From contig JAUWZY010000013.1 in assembly GCA_030615045.1 (NCBI GenBank), positions 1-14,407 of the forward strand: DNA of 14,407 nt. The letters are read 5' to 3'. Shown here one piece after another: positions 1 through 7,872 of this stretch (position 1 is the stretch's first letter; the number at the start of each line of letters is the position of its first letter). Below the pieces are notes generated by a model that searched no databases, was not told the origin of the DNA, and saw nothing but the letters and a program-made list of their open reading frames with translations. This DNA is from Chloroflexota bacterium. Its GTDB lineage: Bacteria; Chloroflexota; Dehalococcoidia; SZUA-161; JAUWZY01. A program made the translations under genes and the position numbers.

Positions 1-1573
1 CACCACCCCCGTCATGCGCCCCTGCTGAGGAATAGTATATGTTCTTCACCGGCATCCGGTAGCCCGAAAGCTCCGGGGTGGGTCTGAACCGGCCCATCTG
101 AGATGCGATCTGATCGCCGGAGTCCCTACACCCCTCATGCATGTTCACATTTCTTCTCTCCACATCATATGGAGTGTTGTCGAAGACAGCGATGACGTTG
201 TCCTTGGTCATATTGGGCGCATACCATTGCCACTGCCTTATCATCTCCTCAGGTCACTTCACTTTCAGCTCCAGCCATTGCTTCTCAGTGAGGAATCTGG
301 CAGGGGGAGCATAGTCCTCGGCCATGGCATTATGCTTCCCCGGTGGTGCTTTCATCGGCGCCCAGCGGGTGTCCTCCCAAACAACCAACGCCAAATACTT
401 GGCCATGCCATCGAGCCAGATCTCAGCCTTCCATTTCGAGGCATGATAGTCTGTATCCTTTATTATCAGCGTCTTGTTGGCACATAAGATAAAATCAGGA
501 TCATAGTCATCAGCTGTGTATTTTGGCAACTCATGCATGGCAACATTAGCCCAGTGGAGCTGTCCCCGATCATATTTGATATTAGCCGCCCTTCTCAGGA
601 GCTTCGGGCTTACATACTCGGGACCGATAAATCTGGCGATGGTCTGGGTCGGATCGACGCCGCTGATGACCATCTTTTTGGCTTCGATCTCCGTGCCATC
701 AACCAAGCGGATTCCCTTAGCCGTGCCATTCTCGACCAGCACCTTGTCCACCTCGTGATGGACGAAGAACTTGCCTCCCTGGTCGCTGAGAGCCTTCTGC
801 AAGGCATGGGCTATGGAATGAGAGCCACCTATGGTAATCGAGGAGGCGGCCACGGAGAGGACAGTAGCCAGGTTGCGCAATGCACCGTGGGGACCGATTA
901 CATCCTCCCCATAGGTCCCCATTTGAGTTGACTGTCGTCTCATGAAGAAGCATTGCATCTCCACGCTTTCAAAAAGGTCGCGAGCCAGCTGCTCTACAGT
1001 CATCACCGCATATACAGGATCAAAGCCGCTCTCGGGGTCATCCATGAGCCTCTCCACAGCATCCTTCACGCCCCAGGGCGTGGGCGGGCTATATTGCGTC
1101 TCAACAATGGCAGGCAGCCACTTGGTGCGAAACTTCTCGAATATAAAGCGACACGTCTCAGCATCCCGCTCCGAAATCCGGGCAATCGATTTAAAGGTCT
1201 TCTCCGCGTTCTCGGCAGAGAATTCAGTCTTCCCTGTCATCTTATCCACAACCGGCCAGGTAGGATATGTCACGATATAGGTGCCATCGGGGAAGCCACA
1301 GCCGCAGCCGGCTTCGGGGAAGACCAGATCCAGCCCCTTCTCCGCCAAGTTGAAGTCAGCATAAGCCGGGTGGCTATAGAAGCGGGTGGAATGGCTACAC
1401 TGGTTGCTCACAAACCCGGGCAAAGGGAGCTCCTCAGAGCAGGTGCCACCACCTAATTCATGCGATCGCTCAAAAACAGCCACCGAGAGCCCGTTTGCGG
1501 CCAGATAACAGGAGGTGATCAACGCATTATGTCCACCACCGATTACCACCACATCATAGCTAGCATCAGCCAT
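1..1573 (-). pseudogene. FAD-dependent oxidoreductase (phytoene desaturase-like), interrupted by in-frame TGA and cut by window edge
   Basis: The frame starts at ATG 1573 behind a purine-rich AAAGGGGG stretch and encodes 439 residues before a TGA at 254-256. The N-terminus carries a Rossmann FAD motif (VVVIGGGHNALI, residues 8-19) and an acidic FER at the end of the second strand, followed by LGGG, as in the CrtI/phytoene-dehydrogenase-like superfamily. It is clearly paralogous to the intact 556-residue protein at 4823-6493; both begin MADASYD and align throughout. Past the TGA the same frame stays open to base 1 and continues the alignment without indels (for example IRQWQWYAPNMT, then QIASQMGRFRPTPEL). 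The break is therefore one nonsense codon, not a natural C-terminus. A recent pseudogene, a sequence error or readthrough are all possible. The substrate is unknown. It lies downstream of the Tm-1-like gene but has its own promoter and leader. Confidence 0.8.
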
Positions 1574-1693
1574 TTATAATCCCCCTTTCACTCCAATTGA
1601 AGCCCGAAATAAAAAAGACCTGAAACAAAAGCCTTTGCCTCAGGCTACCTGCCCCAACCCTTCGCTGGGGGAAAGCTTTGCCGTTCCCCATTC
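1574..1693 (-). promoter_or_regulatory. structured 5' leader, candidate attenuator of unknown class
   Basis: The predicted leader can form GGGGAA/TTCCCC around a GGCAAAGC loop, or alternatively CCCCA/TGGGG around GCGAAGGGT. These compete because they share the same C run. It then forms a strong terminator hairpin. A competing AGCCT/AGGCT pairing would use part of that hairpin. Mutually exclusive pairings followed by a terminator between promoter and start codon are typical of riboswitches and attenuators. I cannot match it to a known class. Confidence 0.4.
1607..1644 (-). terminator. intrinsic terminator inside the leader of the interrupted oxidoreductase
   Basis: On the minus strand an 11-bp stem (CCTGAGGCAAA with TTTGTTTCAGG, including two G-T pairs) closes a GGCT tetraloop at 1619-1644. 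It is followed at once by TCTTTTTTATTT. It could end transcription from the Tm-1-like gene upstream. Because it lies downstream of the promoter at 1700-1728 it would also stop transcripts heading into the oxidoreductase. Confidence 0.75.
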
Positions 1694-1699
1694 CAAATT

Positions 1700-1728
1700 A
1701 TTTTAGCACATCCCCGCTGCCTGGTCAA
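1700..1728 (-). promoter_or_regulatory. sigma-70-type promoter for the interrupted oxidoreductase
   Basis: On the minus strand TTGACC (1728-1723) and TAAAAT (1705-1700) are separated by exactly 17 bases. The -35 box overlaps the stop end of the upstream Tm-1-like gene. Predicted initiation near 1693 would give a leader of about 120 nt before the ATG at 1573, and that leader contains the terminator at 1607-1644. Confidence 0.6.
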
Positions 1729-2957
1729 GGAATAGCCGGCTGCCATCTCCCCATCATATCGTCGAGGATGGACACTGCTTCTTGGGCGAATGCTGGGTCA
1801 TTGAAATGCATATCTAACTCTATGACCTCAATCTTGGGCTCTATATCCCTCTTCAGGGCGTTGATAAATGCCTTGCGTGCCTCTGGGTCGTAGAACGGGG
1901 CACCTGGCCCATCACGCGAGGAAAAGCCCTGGGTTGGGATGAGAACCACTGTTGGCCCCAGTGCTTTATTCAACTTTCGCGCCATGACCTCGCCCATGGC
2001 AGCCATTTCCTCCTTGCTCGTCTTCACCTCCATGACCAGAGGGTTATGCATATACATCTTGCGGTCGCGATACTTAGCGGGGAGAGTTTCCAGTGACCCA
2101 AACCAAGAAAACCAGTTCAGGGCACCGGGAGCTACAACCTGTGGCAGCGCTCTTTTCCCTATCGCCTCCAGCCTATCCACCGCGGGATGGCCGCCGCACA
2201 AGTGATTAGCCAGCTCAGCGAGGGAGAGGTCTAAAGCACCGGCTAACAGACCCTGCTCCACAAACTGTTCAAAGGTCATACCCCCGATGCCATTAGTATG
2301 GAATACGGCGACCTCATATCCTTTCTGCTCTAAAAGTGGCTTAGCCCAGAGCACATATTTCATGCCCGAGGTGCCCAACGTAGTTACCCCGATCAAGGGC
2401 TTTTGCGCTACCTCCTCCTTCTCCTGCTCCTCAACCATCCCGGCGATGGCCCCGGCCGCACTCTGAAGCACCCTTTTTGTTATCCGATTAAGACCCCATA
2501 TATCAGCCACCGTTGGCATTACAGTGAGGTCTTTGCTCACCACATCCAGAGGTATCATGGGGCTAAAAGCCACCGTAGAAACCAAGAGCTTGGGGGTGAG
2601 CAAGGGCAATGCGTTCATCAGTGGCATAGCCAACGATGTGCCCATGGAGCCACCCAAAGCAATTATGCCATCCAAGTTGCCACTGGAGTATAACTCCTGG
2701 GCTACTTTCGCCGTCCCCTCAGCCATCACCGCTATTGCCTTCCCCTCCTCACCAAGGGCAATCACTTCCTTTAGGCTTGTGTTTGCCGCCTCAGCTACCT
2801 GGTCGTGTGTGACATCGGGGACAAATGGAGCCTCGCCGAGAACGCCAGTATCGATAACGATCGTCCTATGTCCTCGTTTCTCTATCAGTCCCTTAATATA
2901 CTTGACCTCATCGCCCTTGGTATCCAGCGTGCCAACAATAACTATCGTCTTAGTCAT
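1725..2957 (-). CDS. Tm-1-like ATP-binding domain protein (UPF0261 family)
   Basis: The gene encodes 410 residues, the usual length for the bacterial UPF0261/Tm-1-like family. The N-terminus shows the family signature VGTLDTKGDEVKYIKGLIE (residues 8-26), leading into the nucleotide-binding region. The C-terminal half carries the conserved IPTQGFSSRDGPGAPFYDPE stretch. The family is named after the plant Tm-1 virus-resistance protein. Bacterial members are metabolic proteins of uncertain reaction, with an ATP-binding N-terminal half and a TIM-barrel-like C-terminal half. The ATG is only four bases downstream of the stop codon of the PEP-utilising gene, and the ribosome-binding GAGGTGAT overlaps the end of that gene. 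Translational coupling, and probably work in the same pathway, are inferred. A terminator and a new promoter follow it. Confidence 0.85.
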   Translation of the reverse strand: MTKTIVIVGTLDTKGDEVKYIKGLIEKRGHRTIVIDTGVLGEAPFVPDVTHDQVAEAANTSLKEVIALGEEGKAIAVMAEGTAKVAQELYSSGNLDGIIALGGSMGTSLAMPLMNALPLLTPKLLVSTVAFSPMIPLDVVSKDLTVMPTVADIWGLNRITKRVLQSAAGAIAGMVEEQEKEEVAQKPLIGVTTLGTSGMKYVLWAKPLLEQKGYEVAVFHTNGIGGMTFEQFVEQGLLAGALDLSLAELANHLCGGHPAVDRLEAIGKRALPQVVAPGALNWFSWFGSLETLPAKYRDRKMYMHNPLVMEVKTSKEEMAAMGEVMARKLNKALGPTVVLIPTQGFSSRDGPGAPFYDPEARKAFINALKRDIEPKIEVIELDMHFNDPAFAQEAVSILDDMMGRWQPAIP

Positions 2958-2961
2958 CCTA

Positions 2962-4647
2962 TCACCTCAGCTCCTTTATGATATAGACTTGGCACAGGTT
3001 GCCATCAACCTTGATCTTGTCTCCGGTCTTGATCTTCTTGGTGGCATTTATGGTGCCAGCGACAGAGGGTATGCCGTATTCACGGCTGGCGATTACAGCG
3101 TGGTGTAGCACCCCACCGGTGTCAGTGACCACAGCCTTGATGGTGCTGAAAAGCGGCGTCCAGAGGGCCATGGTCAAAGGGGCAACCAATATCTCCCCAG
3201 GCTGCAGCTGATCCCACTCCCTGTGATCGTGTATCAGGCGGGCAGTCCCCTCGACAACGCCGGGTGCTCCGGCAGAGCCGACACATGTGGCCCCCACCTC
3301 CTCGGGCTTGGCCACCTGCGGTGATATCGGGATATTTAACAGTGGGTCGGCACCTGCTGCCGTCGCTAACCATGATGGATCGCCGAGGAACAGCGGCACC
3401 TCATCACTGGGATAGGGAAGATTTACATTGTGAAGCCATTCCTCCTTGTTCCTTTTCAGCGCTGCCTTTATCGGGGCTGCATTACGCTCCTGACCTGCTG
3501 TACCCAGAATCAGATGCTCAATGAGCAGCATCAGCACATCATCGATATCCTCCAGAACCCCGGACTTGACCAGCCTTCTGCCCGCCTCCATGGCAGCACG
3601 CCTGACCACGGAAGGGGATCTAAACTCGCACCAGTAATCATGATCCTCGCAGAAGTACTCATACGCCTGGGCGGCCCTCATCAAGAACTCAAACCACTGC
3701 CGCTGGCCGGGAGGCACCCTGGCTAAGAGCTCCCTCTCTGTCTCCTCCCGCTCTTTTACCATTCGCTCCCGATGCTTATCAGGGACATGAACCCCGCCAA
3801 CAGCTATCAATCGCCTAATATCGGCTATGGCCAAGTGGGGCTGCTCGATCCAGGTTGGGGTGTTATACTCCAGCATCCGCTGCATCCGCCAGCCATTGCC
3901 CTTGACATAGATGAAGTCGTGGAATGCCTCAAGCCACTCCCTGCCGGCAGCGCTTTCCTCCAGTGCGGCAAGCACCTGCTCATAGGGAGGTTTAAATGTA
4001 TCCTCCAGCTTGAGCTCCAGGGCCTTCTGGGCAAGCTGAGCCAGTCCCCTATTGAGCTGGAACACGGCGTTATCGAAACCAGACACCAACTTGGCGTAGG
4101 CGGGGTCTTCATGTTGCAGCCCGATCAGCTCTGCCGCCAGATTGCGGAAAGCCATGAATCCGCTGATATAAACACCCATGGCGACCATATGGATTTCCCA
4201 GACCTTGCGGTCAAAATCCCAGATATCCCACAGGTGAACGGCGAGCTCCCCATTTCCCATTTGCTCCAGATTCATAGGGATATAATGGTCATAATAGGAT
4301 ATGAGCTCCGCCTTCCACCTTTCCCATGGCTCCCAGGGGTCGGCCATAAGCTGAGTCATCCTCTCCCTGAATTTGGGCTCGCGCTCTCGACGTTCCGCCT
4401 CAGTTGTCATATCGGCAGCCAGATAGGCATAACCTTTATAAGACCTCCAAGCCGTACCTCTCCTCCCCGGGTCGCTTACATAGTCAGCGGCCAAGTGATT
4501 AGGATAGAGCCACATGTGCTGGACTACCCCTTGATAGAAAAGCGGCGTCACCGCAGGGGCAAAGTGCGAGGCATCTAAGACAAACAACTTGTAGGCCTCA
4601 ATATCTTGATCCCCCTGAAACTCCACTAGATCGAAGCCATATGACAT
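2962..4647 (-). CDS. PEP-utilising enzyme mobile (phospho-His) domain protein without ATP-grasp domain
   Basis: This 561-residue protein ends in a swivelling phosphohistidine domain of the PEP synthase/PPDK family. TDTGGVLHHAVIASREYGIP (residues 508-527) matches the family pattern GGxTxHAAIxAREyGIPaV, and His516 sits at the phosphorylated position. The two residues before it (Leu-His) differ from the usual Thr-Ser/Cys. Residues 1 to about 440 are helical, rich in Trp and Tyr, and contain no recognisable ATP-grasp motif. The layout recalls stand-alone phosphotransfer subunits such as the alpha subunit of phenylphosphate synthase, which works with a separate ATP-binding partner. No such partner is visible unless the coupled Tm-1-like protein serves, which is speculation. 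The start is ATG 4647 behind AGGAGA. It is the first gene of the minus-strand unit. Confidence 0.8.
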   Translation of the reverse strand: MSYGFDLVEFQGDQDIEAYKLFVLDASHFAPAVTPLFYQGVVQHMWLYPNHLAADYVSDPGRRGTAWRSYKGYAYLAADMTTEAERREREPKFRERMTQLMADPWEPWERWKAELISYYDHYIPMNLEQMGNGELAVHLWDIWDFDRKVWEIHMVAMGVYISGFMAFRNLAAELIGLQHEDPAYAKLVSGFDNAVFQLNRGLAQLAQKALELKLEDTFKPPYEQVLAALEESAAGREWLEAFHDFIYVKGNGWRMQRMLEYNTPTWIEQPHLAIADIRRLIAVGGVHVPDKHRERMVKEREETERELLARVPPGQRQWFEFLMRAAQAYEYFCEDHDYWCEFRSPSVVRRAAMEAGRRLVKSGVLEDIDDVLMLLIEHLILGTAGQERNAAPIKAALKRNKEEWLHNVNLPYPSDEVPLFLGDPSWLATAAGADPLLNIPISPQVAKPEEVGATCVGSAGAPGVVEGTARLIHDHREWDQLQPGEILVAPLTMALWTPLFSTIKAVVTDTGGVLHHAVIASREYGIPSVAGTINATKKIKTGDKIKVDGNLCQVYIIKELR

Positions 4648-4686
4648 CTGCCATCTCCTCTCGATTTGACTAAGGACACCACATCT

Positions 4687-4715
4687 ATAACACCAAGAAA
4701 GACCGACTTTGTCAA
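4687..4715 (-). promoter_or_regulatory. promoter for the PEP-utilising/Tm-1-like operon
   Basis: On the minus strand a perfect TTGACA (4715-4710) lies 17 bases from TGTTAT (4692-4687). Initiation near 4680 would give a leader of about 33 nt to ATG 4647. The -35 box is inside the left arm of the dyad at 4711-4765. Confidence 0.55.
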
Positions 4716-4765
4716 TAGTTCGACCGACACAGCCAGCTGTTGACCTTCGCCGAGGTCGAGTTGAC
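4711..4765. promoter_or_regulatory. imperfect dyad between divergent promoters, candidate operator
   Basis: GTCAATAGTTCGACC (4711-4725) and GGTCGAGTTGAC (4754-4765) are inverted copies differing by a three-base insertion and one substitution. Part of the symmetry comes from two divergent -35 boxes, but the TCGACC/GGTCGA part lies outside them. A shared regulator controlling both directions is inferred. No regulator gene is nearby. Confidence 0.4.
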
Positions 4766-4789
4766 TTTAGCAGCAGTAAAGTCTACCAT
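4761..4789 (+). promoter_or_regulatory. promoter for the intact FAD oxidoreductase
   Basis: TTGACT (4761-4766) and TACCAT (4784-4789) are 17 bases apart. Initiation near 4796 leaves a short leader containing the AAAGGAGGAG ribosome-binding site before ATG 4823. Confidence 0.5.
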
Positions 4790-4822
4790 TAGGCAACAAG
4801 AAGAGCTTTAAAAGGAGGAGAA

Positions 4823-6493
4823 ATGGCCGATGCCAGCTATGATGCGGTAATAGTCGGAGGAGGTCATCACGGAACCATAATCGCCTGTTATCTACAAAAT
4901 GCCGGGCTACAGACAGCCATCTTTGAGCGCCAGCATGAGCTGGGAGGCGGCGCCTGCAACGATGAACTGCCCCTGCCGGCGTTCCTCGCCAGCACTTGCT
5001 CTCATTGGAGCCGCTTCTACGCCCACCCCGCTTATGAGGATTTCAAACTGAGGGATAAGGGCTTGCTTTATATCACCCCGGATCAAGGTGCCAGTATAGT
5101 GTTCGAAGACGAGACCTGCCTGATAAGTTATCCCCTATGGCGGGTGGTTGACCCGGACACAGGAAGGACTGAGTTCTCAACGGAGAACGCGGAAAAGACC
5201 TTCAGGGAGATCGCCAGGTTCTCAGAAAGAGATGCCGAGACGGCTCATATTCTCACCGAGAAGTACCAAAGGAAATGGCGGGATGCCTTCAGCTTGCAGT
5301 TCTTCAATCCTCCTACGCCCTGGGGCGTCGATGATGCCTTAGAACAGCTATTTGGCCTGCCGGAAAATGAAGACGGCATCGACCCAGTATATCAGTTTAT
5401 GACCGTGTCGCAATTAGCCTATGACCTGTTCGAGAGCGCGGAGATGAGGACCTGGCTGATGAGGGCATTTGGCACAACCAATGGCTGCCTTCCTCCGGAT
5501 GTGCCCGGAGTCGGCAGTTTAGTTATGGTTCTGGGCTTGATTCTGACCTGGACCCCGGCCTCGATAGTTGTCAGTGGCACCCATATCATAACCCACGCCC
5601 TGCAGCGGGCTTTTTCTGAGATGGAGAGTAAGTTCTTTGTCCACCACGAGGTGGACAAGGTGCTCATTGAGAATGGCAGGGCTAAGGGGATCAGGCTGGC
5701 CGACGGAACCGAGATCGAGGCCAGGAAATTGGTAGTCTCCACCCTTGACGTCAACCAGCTTGTCTTCCGGCTCGTTGGCGAGGAATATTTCAGTCCCCAA
5801 GTTCGGCGCAGGGTGGAAAATTTCAGCTACGACCGAGCCAATCTCTTCTGGGGCCCCATCGCGGTATATGAGATGCCCAAATATAAAGCAGCCTCTTTCA
5901 ACCCCGATTGTGGCATGCAGCCCAGGGTTTACTGGGGGGTCAAGGACCCTGAATATATGAGAGACAGCTATCAGAGCGAGATCTTCTCCCGCGGCTGTTC
6001 CGAGAAGCTATATCTATTCACTGGACCCGACATCATCTGGGATAAGACTCGCGCCCCTGAGGGCAAATATACTATCCACACCGAGCAATTCACCTGCCCG
6101 GCGAGGCTCTTCTCCGAGAGGGAATGGCTGAGGCTGAAGAAGGATTTTGTCAAGGAGATGCTGCGCCAGTGGCAGTGGTATGCGCCCAATATGACCGAGG
6201 ACAATCTCATCGATGCCCATATCACTACCCCCGACGATACGCTGAAGCGCAATATAAATATGGGGGAGGGCAGCTGGTCAGTGGGGGCGATGTTCGCCTC
6301 TCAGATGGGGCGGTTCAGGCCCATCCCGGAGCTGGCAGACCATCGCACGCCAATAGAGAACATGTACCATGGCTCAGCGGCGACGCATTTTGGCGGCGGC
6401 ATCGGCAGAAGCGGCAGCTATAACTGCTACAAAGTGATCGCCGAGGACTTTGGGCTGAGGAAGATCTGGGAGGAGAAGGGGCGCCCCTTTTAA
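4823..6493 (+). CDS. NAD(P)/FAD-dependent oxidoreductase, phytoene desaturase-like (COG1233 type)
   Basis: The 556-residue protein starts at ATG 4823 behind a strong AAAGGAGGAG. Residues 8-24 hold the dinucleotide-binding motif (VIVGGGHHGTI), followed by an acidic FER and LGGG, as in the CrtI/phytoene dehydrogenase and FAD amine-oxidase superfamily. The C-terminus ends in the usual second FAD-contact region (HFGGGIGRSGSYN, near residue 530). No carotenoid genes are nearby, so desaturation of carotenoids is not implied. The family also includes enzymes acting on many alicyclic or isoprenoid-like substrates. It is a full-length paralog of the broken gene at 1-1573, divergent from the PEP-utilising/Tm-1-like operon and sharing its promoter region. 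I infer that the four genes serve one pathway, and that this copy may compensate if the other is dead. Confidence 0.85.
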   Translation: MADASYDAVIVGGGHHGTIIACYLQNAGLQTAIFERQHELGGGACNDELPLPAFLASTCSHWSRFYAHPAYEDFKLRDKGLLYITPDQGASIVFEDETCLISYPLWRVVDPDTGRTEFSTENAEKTFREIARFSERDAETAHILTEKYQRKWRDAFSLQFFNPPTPWGVDDALEQLFGLPENEDGIDPVYQFMTVSQLAYDLFESAEMRTWLMRAFGTTNGCLPPDVPGVGSLVMVLGLILTWTPASIVVSGTHIITHALQRAFSEMESKFFVHHEVDKVLIENGRAKGIRLADGTEIEARKLVVSTLDVNQLVFRLVGEEYFSPQVRRRVENFSYDRANLFWGPIAVYEMPKYKAASFNPDCGMQPRVYWGVKDPEYMRDSYQSEIFSRGCSEKLYLFTGPDIIWDKTRAPEGKYTIHTEQFTCPARLFSEREWLRLKKDFVKEMLRQWQWYAPNMTEDNLIDAHITTPDDTLKRNINMGEGSWSVGAMFASQMGRFRPIPELADHRTPIENMYHGSAATHFGGGIGRSGSYNCYKVIAEDFGLRKIWEEKGRPF

Positions 6494-6524
6494 AACAAGG
6501 TCTTGACGAAATGCCATAATCCCT

Positions 6525-6580
6525 GAGGAGGATCTGGCTTTGCTACCCAAGCAATCTCCGCGCCAGATCCTCCTCTTGTT
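6525..6580 (+). terminator. long perfect dyad between convergent genes, probable terminator
   Basis: GAGGAGGATCTGGC (6525-6538) is perfectly inverted at 6562-6575 (14 bp), with a smaller TTGC/GCAA hairpin nested between them. TTGTTCTC follows on the plus strand. The right arm is inside the last codons of the minus-strand nucleotidyltransferase gene, so coding sequence doubles as a terminator arm for the oxidoreductase transcript. The T tract is modest and the loop is long. Confidence 0.5.
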
Positions 6581-7775
6581 CTCTGGTTTGCACCTTGCCA
6601 TCGAGCCTGGCATCGAGCAAAGCGCACAGCACCTGCCCCAGCTTCTTTCCCGGCGATATGCCCATAGATTGCAGGTCATCGCCGCTCAGGGCAGGCCTGA
6701 TATGGCGAAGCTCAGTGAGGTAGAGCTTGAGCCGCTGCCGCACCAGCCGGGAATCCGAGGCCAGGGCAGTGGCCAATATGGACTCGGGAGAATATCTTTG
6801 CACCAAGTGATAGATAGCGCTTGGCGCAAGGCGAGGCGTGGTTAAATCCGAGGCAACCTGCTTCAGCTTAATGGTCTGGCACATCACCTTTGCTATCTCA
6901 CCCCTTATCCTGAGCCGTGCCAGGAGGTCTTCGTTTTCTTCTTCGCTGAGGCGATAGGCTAAAAGAGCCAGATAGAGAGCGGGACTTGGCTTGGCGGCCT
7001 TTCGTGCCTGCTCAAATCGGTTGCGGACCCAGCCATTCCCTCTGAGTGAAGGGTGGATATTCTGGAGCACACCAAGCTCATCAGCCCGCGAAAGGACCCT
7101 CTCCGGGCATTCCTCCTTTAAGATCAGCTCCAGCTCATGCCAGAGCCGCTCCCCGCTGACCTCATCCATTACGGCTGCATCGCGGCGCATCAGCTGCTCC
7201 GTGTTTTGCTCCAGATGAAAGCCAAGGCGCTGCTCATAGCGCAGCGCTCTCAAGATGCGTGTCGGGTCATCGGAAAAGCTCTTCTCGTGGAGCACCCGGA
7301 TAAGACCGCGTTCAAGGTCATCTCTTCCTCCATAAGGGTCAAGCAGTGCCCCGAAGTGAATCGGGTCGAGGTGAACAGCCAGAGCATTAACCGAGAAGTC
7401 ACGCCGCAACAGATCCTCGCCGATGGTGCCCGGACTTACCACCGGCAGAGCCCCAGGTCTGGCATAGCTCTCAGAGCGGGCAGTGGCGAGATCAAGGCTT
7501 ATCCGCTGCTGGCGAAATTTGGCCGTGCCAAAGCGAGGATGGGCTACCACCTCCCCACCCCTGTTCTCGGCCAGCTTTCGGGCAAGGGCAATGGCATCCC
7601 CTTCCAACACCAGATCGAGGTCCAAATTGGGGCGTGCCAAGAACAAATCACGCACCGCCCCGCCCACGAGGTATAAATTCCAGCCCCGGGCCCAGGCCAG
7701 ATCGCCAGCGGCTCTCAGAAGCGAGACCAGCTCCATAGTGAAGTGTTTCTCAAGCTCTGAAGTGAGAATAGTCAT
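6543..7775 (-). CDS. CCA tRNA nucleotidyltransferase / poly(A) polymerase family protein
   Basis: This is a class II nucleotidyltransferase that would add CCA to tRNA 3' ends or tail RNA. Counting from ATG 7775 (410 residues), the motifs come in family order. LYLVGGAVRD is at 34-43 and the catalytic LDLD at 51-54 (Asp52, Asp54). A further acidic SLD lies at 93-95 and RRDFSVNA at 124-131. DPYGGRDDLERG is at 147-158 and SDDPTRILRALRY at 168-180, followed by a helical RNA-binding region. An upstream GTG at 7850 would add 25 residues but has only AAGG directly abutting it, and the extra stretch is not family-like. Neither start has a convincing Shine-Dalgarno site, so the N-terminus is uncertain. 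It lies about 100 bp downstream of the unrecognised membrane gene, probably in the same unit. Enzymes of this family split CCA-adding and tailing roles in ways the sequence does not reveal. Confidence 0.88.
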   Translation of the reverse strand: MTILTSELEKHFTMELVSLLRAAGDLAWARGWNLYLVGGAVRDLFLARPNLDLDLVLEGDAIALARKLAENRGGEVVAHPRFGTAKFRQQRISLDLATARSESYARPGALPVVSPGTIGEDLLRRDFSVNALAVHLDPIHFGALLDPYGGRDDLERGLIRVLHEKSFSDDPTRILRALRYEQRLGFHLEQNTEQLMRRDAAVMDEVSGERLWHELELILKEECPERVLSRADELGVLQNIHPSLRGNGWVRNRFEQARKAAKPSPALYLALLAYRLSEEENEDLLARLRIRGEIAKVMCQTIKLKQVASDLTTPRLAPSAIYHLVQRYSPESILATALASDSRLVRQRLKLYLTELRHIRPALSGDDLQSMGISPGKKLGQVLCALLDARLDGKVQTREQEEDLARRLLG

Positions 7776-7872
7776 TTTAAGGGCTGCTACCAAATTCTTG
7801 CTTCTATCACAATCGCCAAGGTAAGGGAAAGGCTTGACAAAAGAACCCACCCTTGATATACTGTTAGGTCAG

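Noticed and set aside
254..256. Selenocysteine at the TGA
   Set aside because: The paralog has Phe, not Cys, at this position, no redox motif surrounds it, and no convincing SECIS hairpin follows.
1640..1680. CAGCGAAGGG on the minus strand, resembling the 3' part of a TPP riboswitch
   Set aside because: The 5' half with CUGAGA, and the CUGAUCUGGAUAAU block that must precede it, are absent; the bases fit a simple CCCCA/TGGGG hairpin.
1640..1690. GCAAAGC and GGTAGC in the oxidoreductase leader, resembling a c-di-GMP-I (GEMM) aptamer
   Set aside because: The required first arm with GCAAACC and its GNRA-loop helix is missing, and the predicted transcript start leaves no room for it.
3772..4578. 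268-codon open frame on the plus strand
   Set aside because: It is antisense to the PEP-utilising gene, has no ribosome-binding site and no family-like features; the minus-strand protein carries clear motifs.
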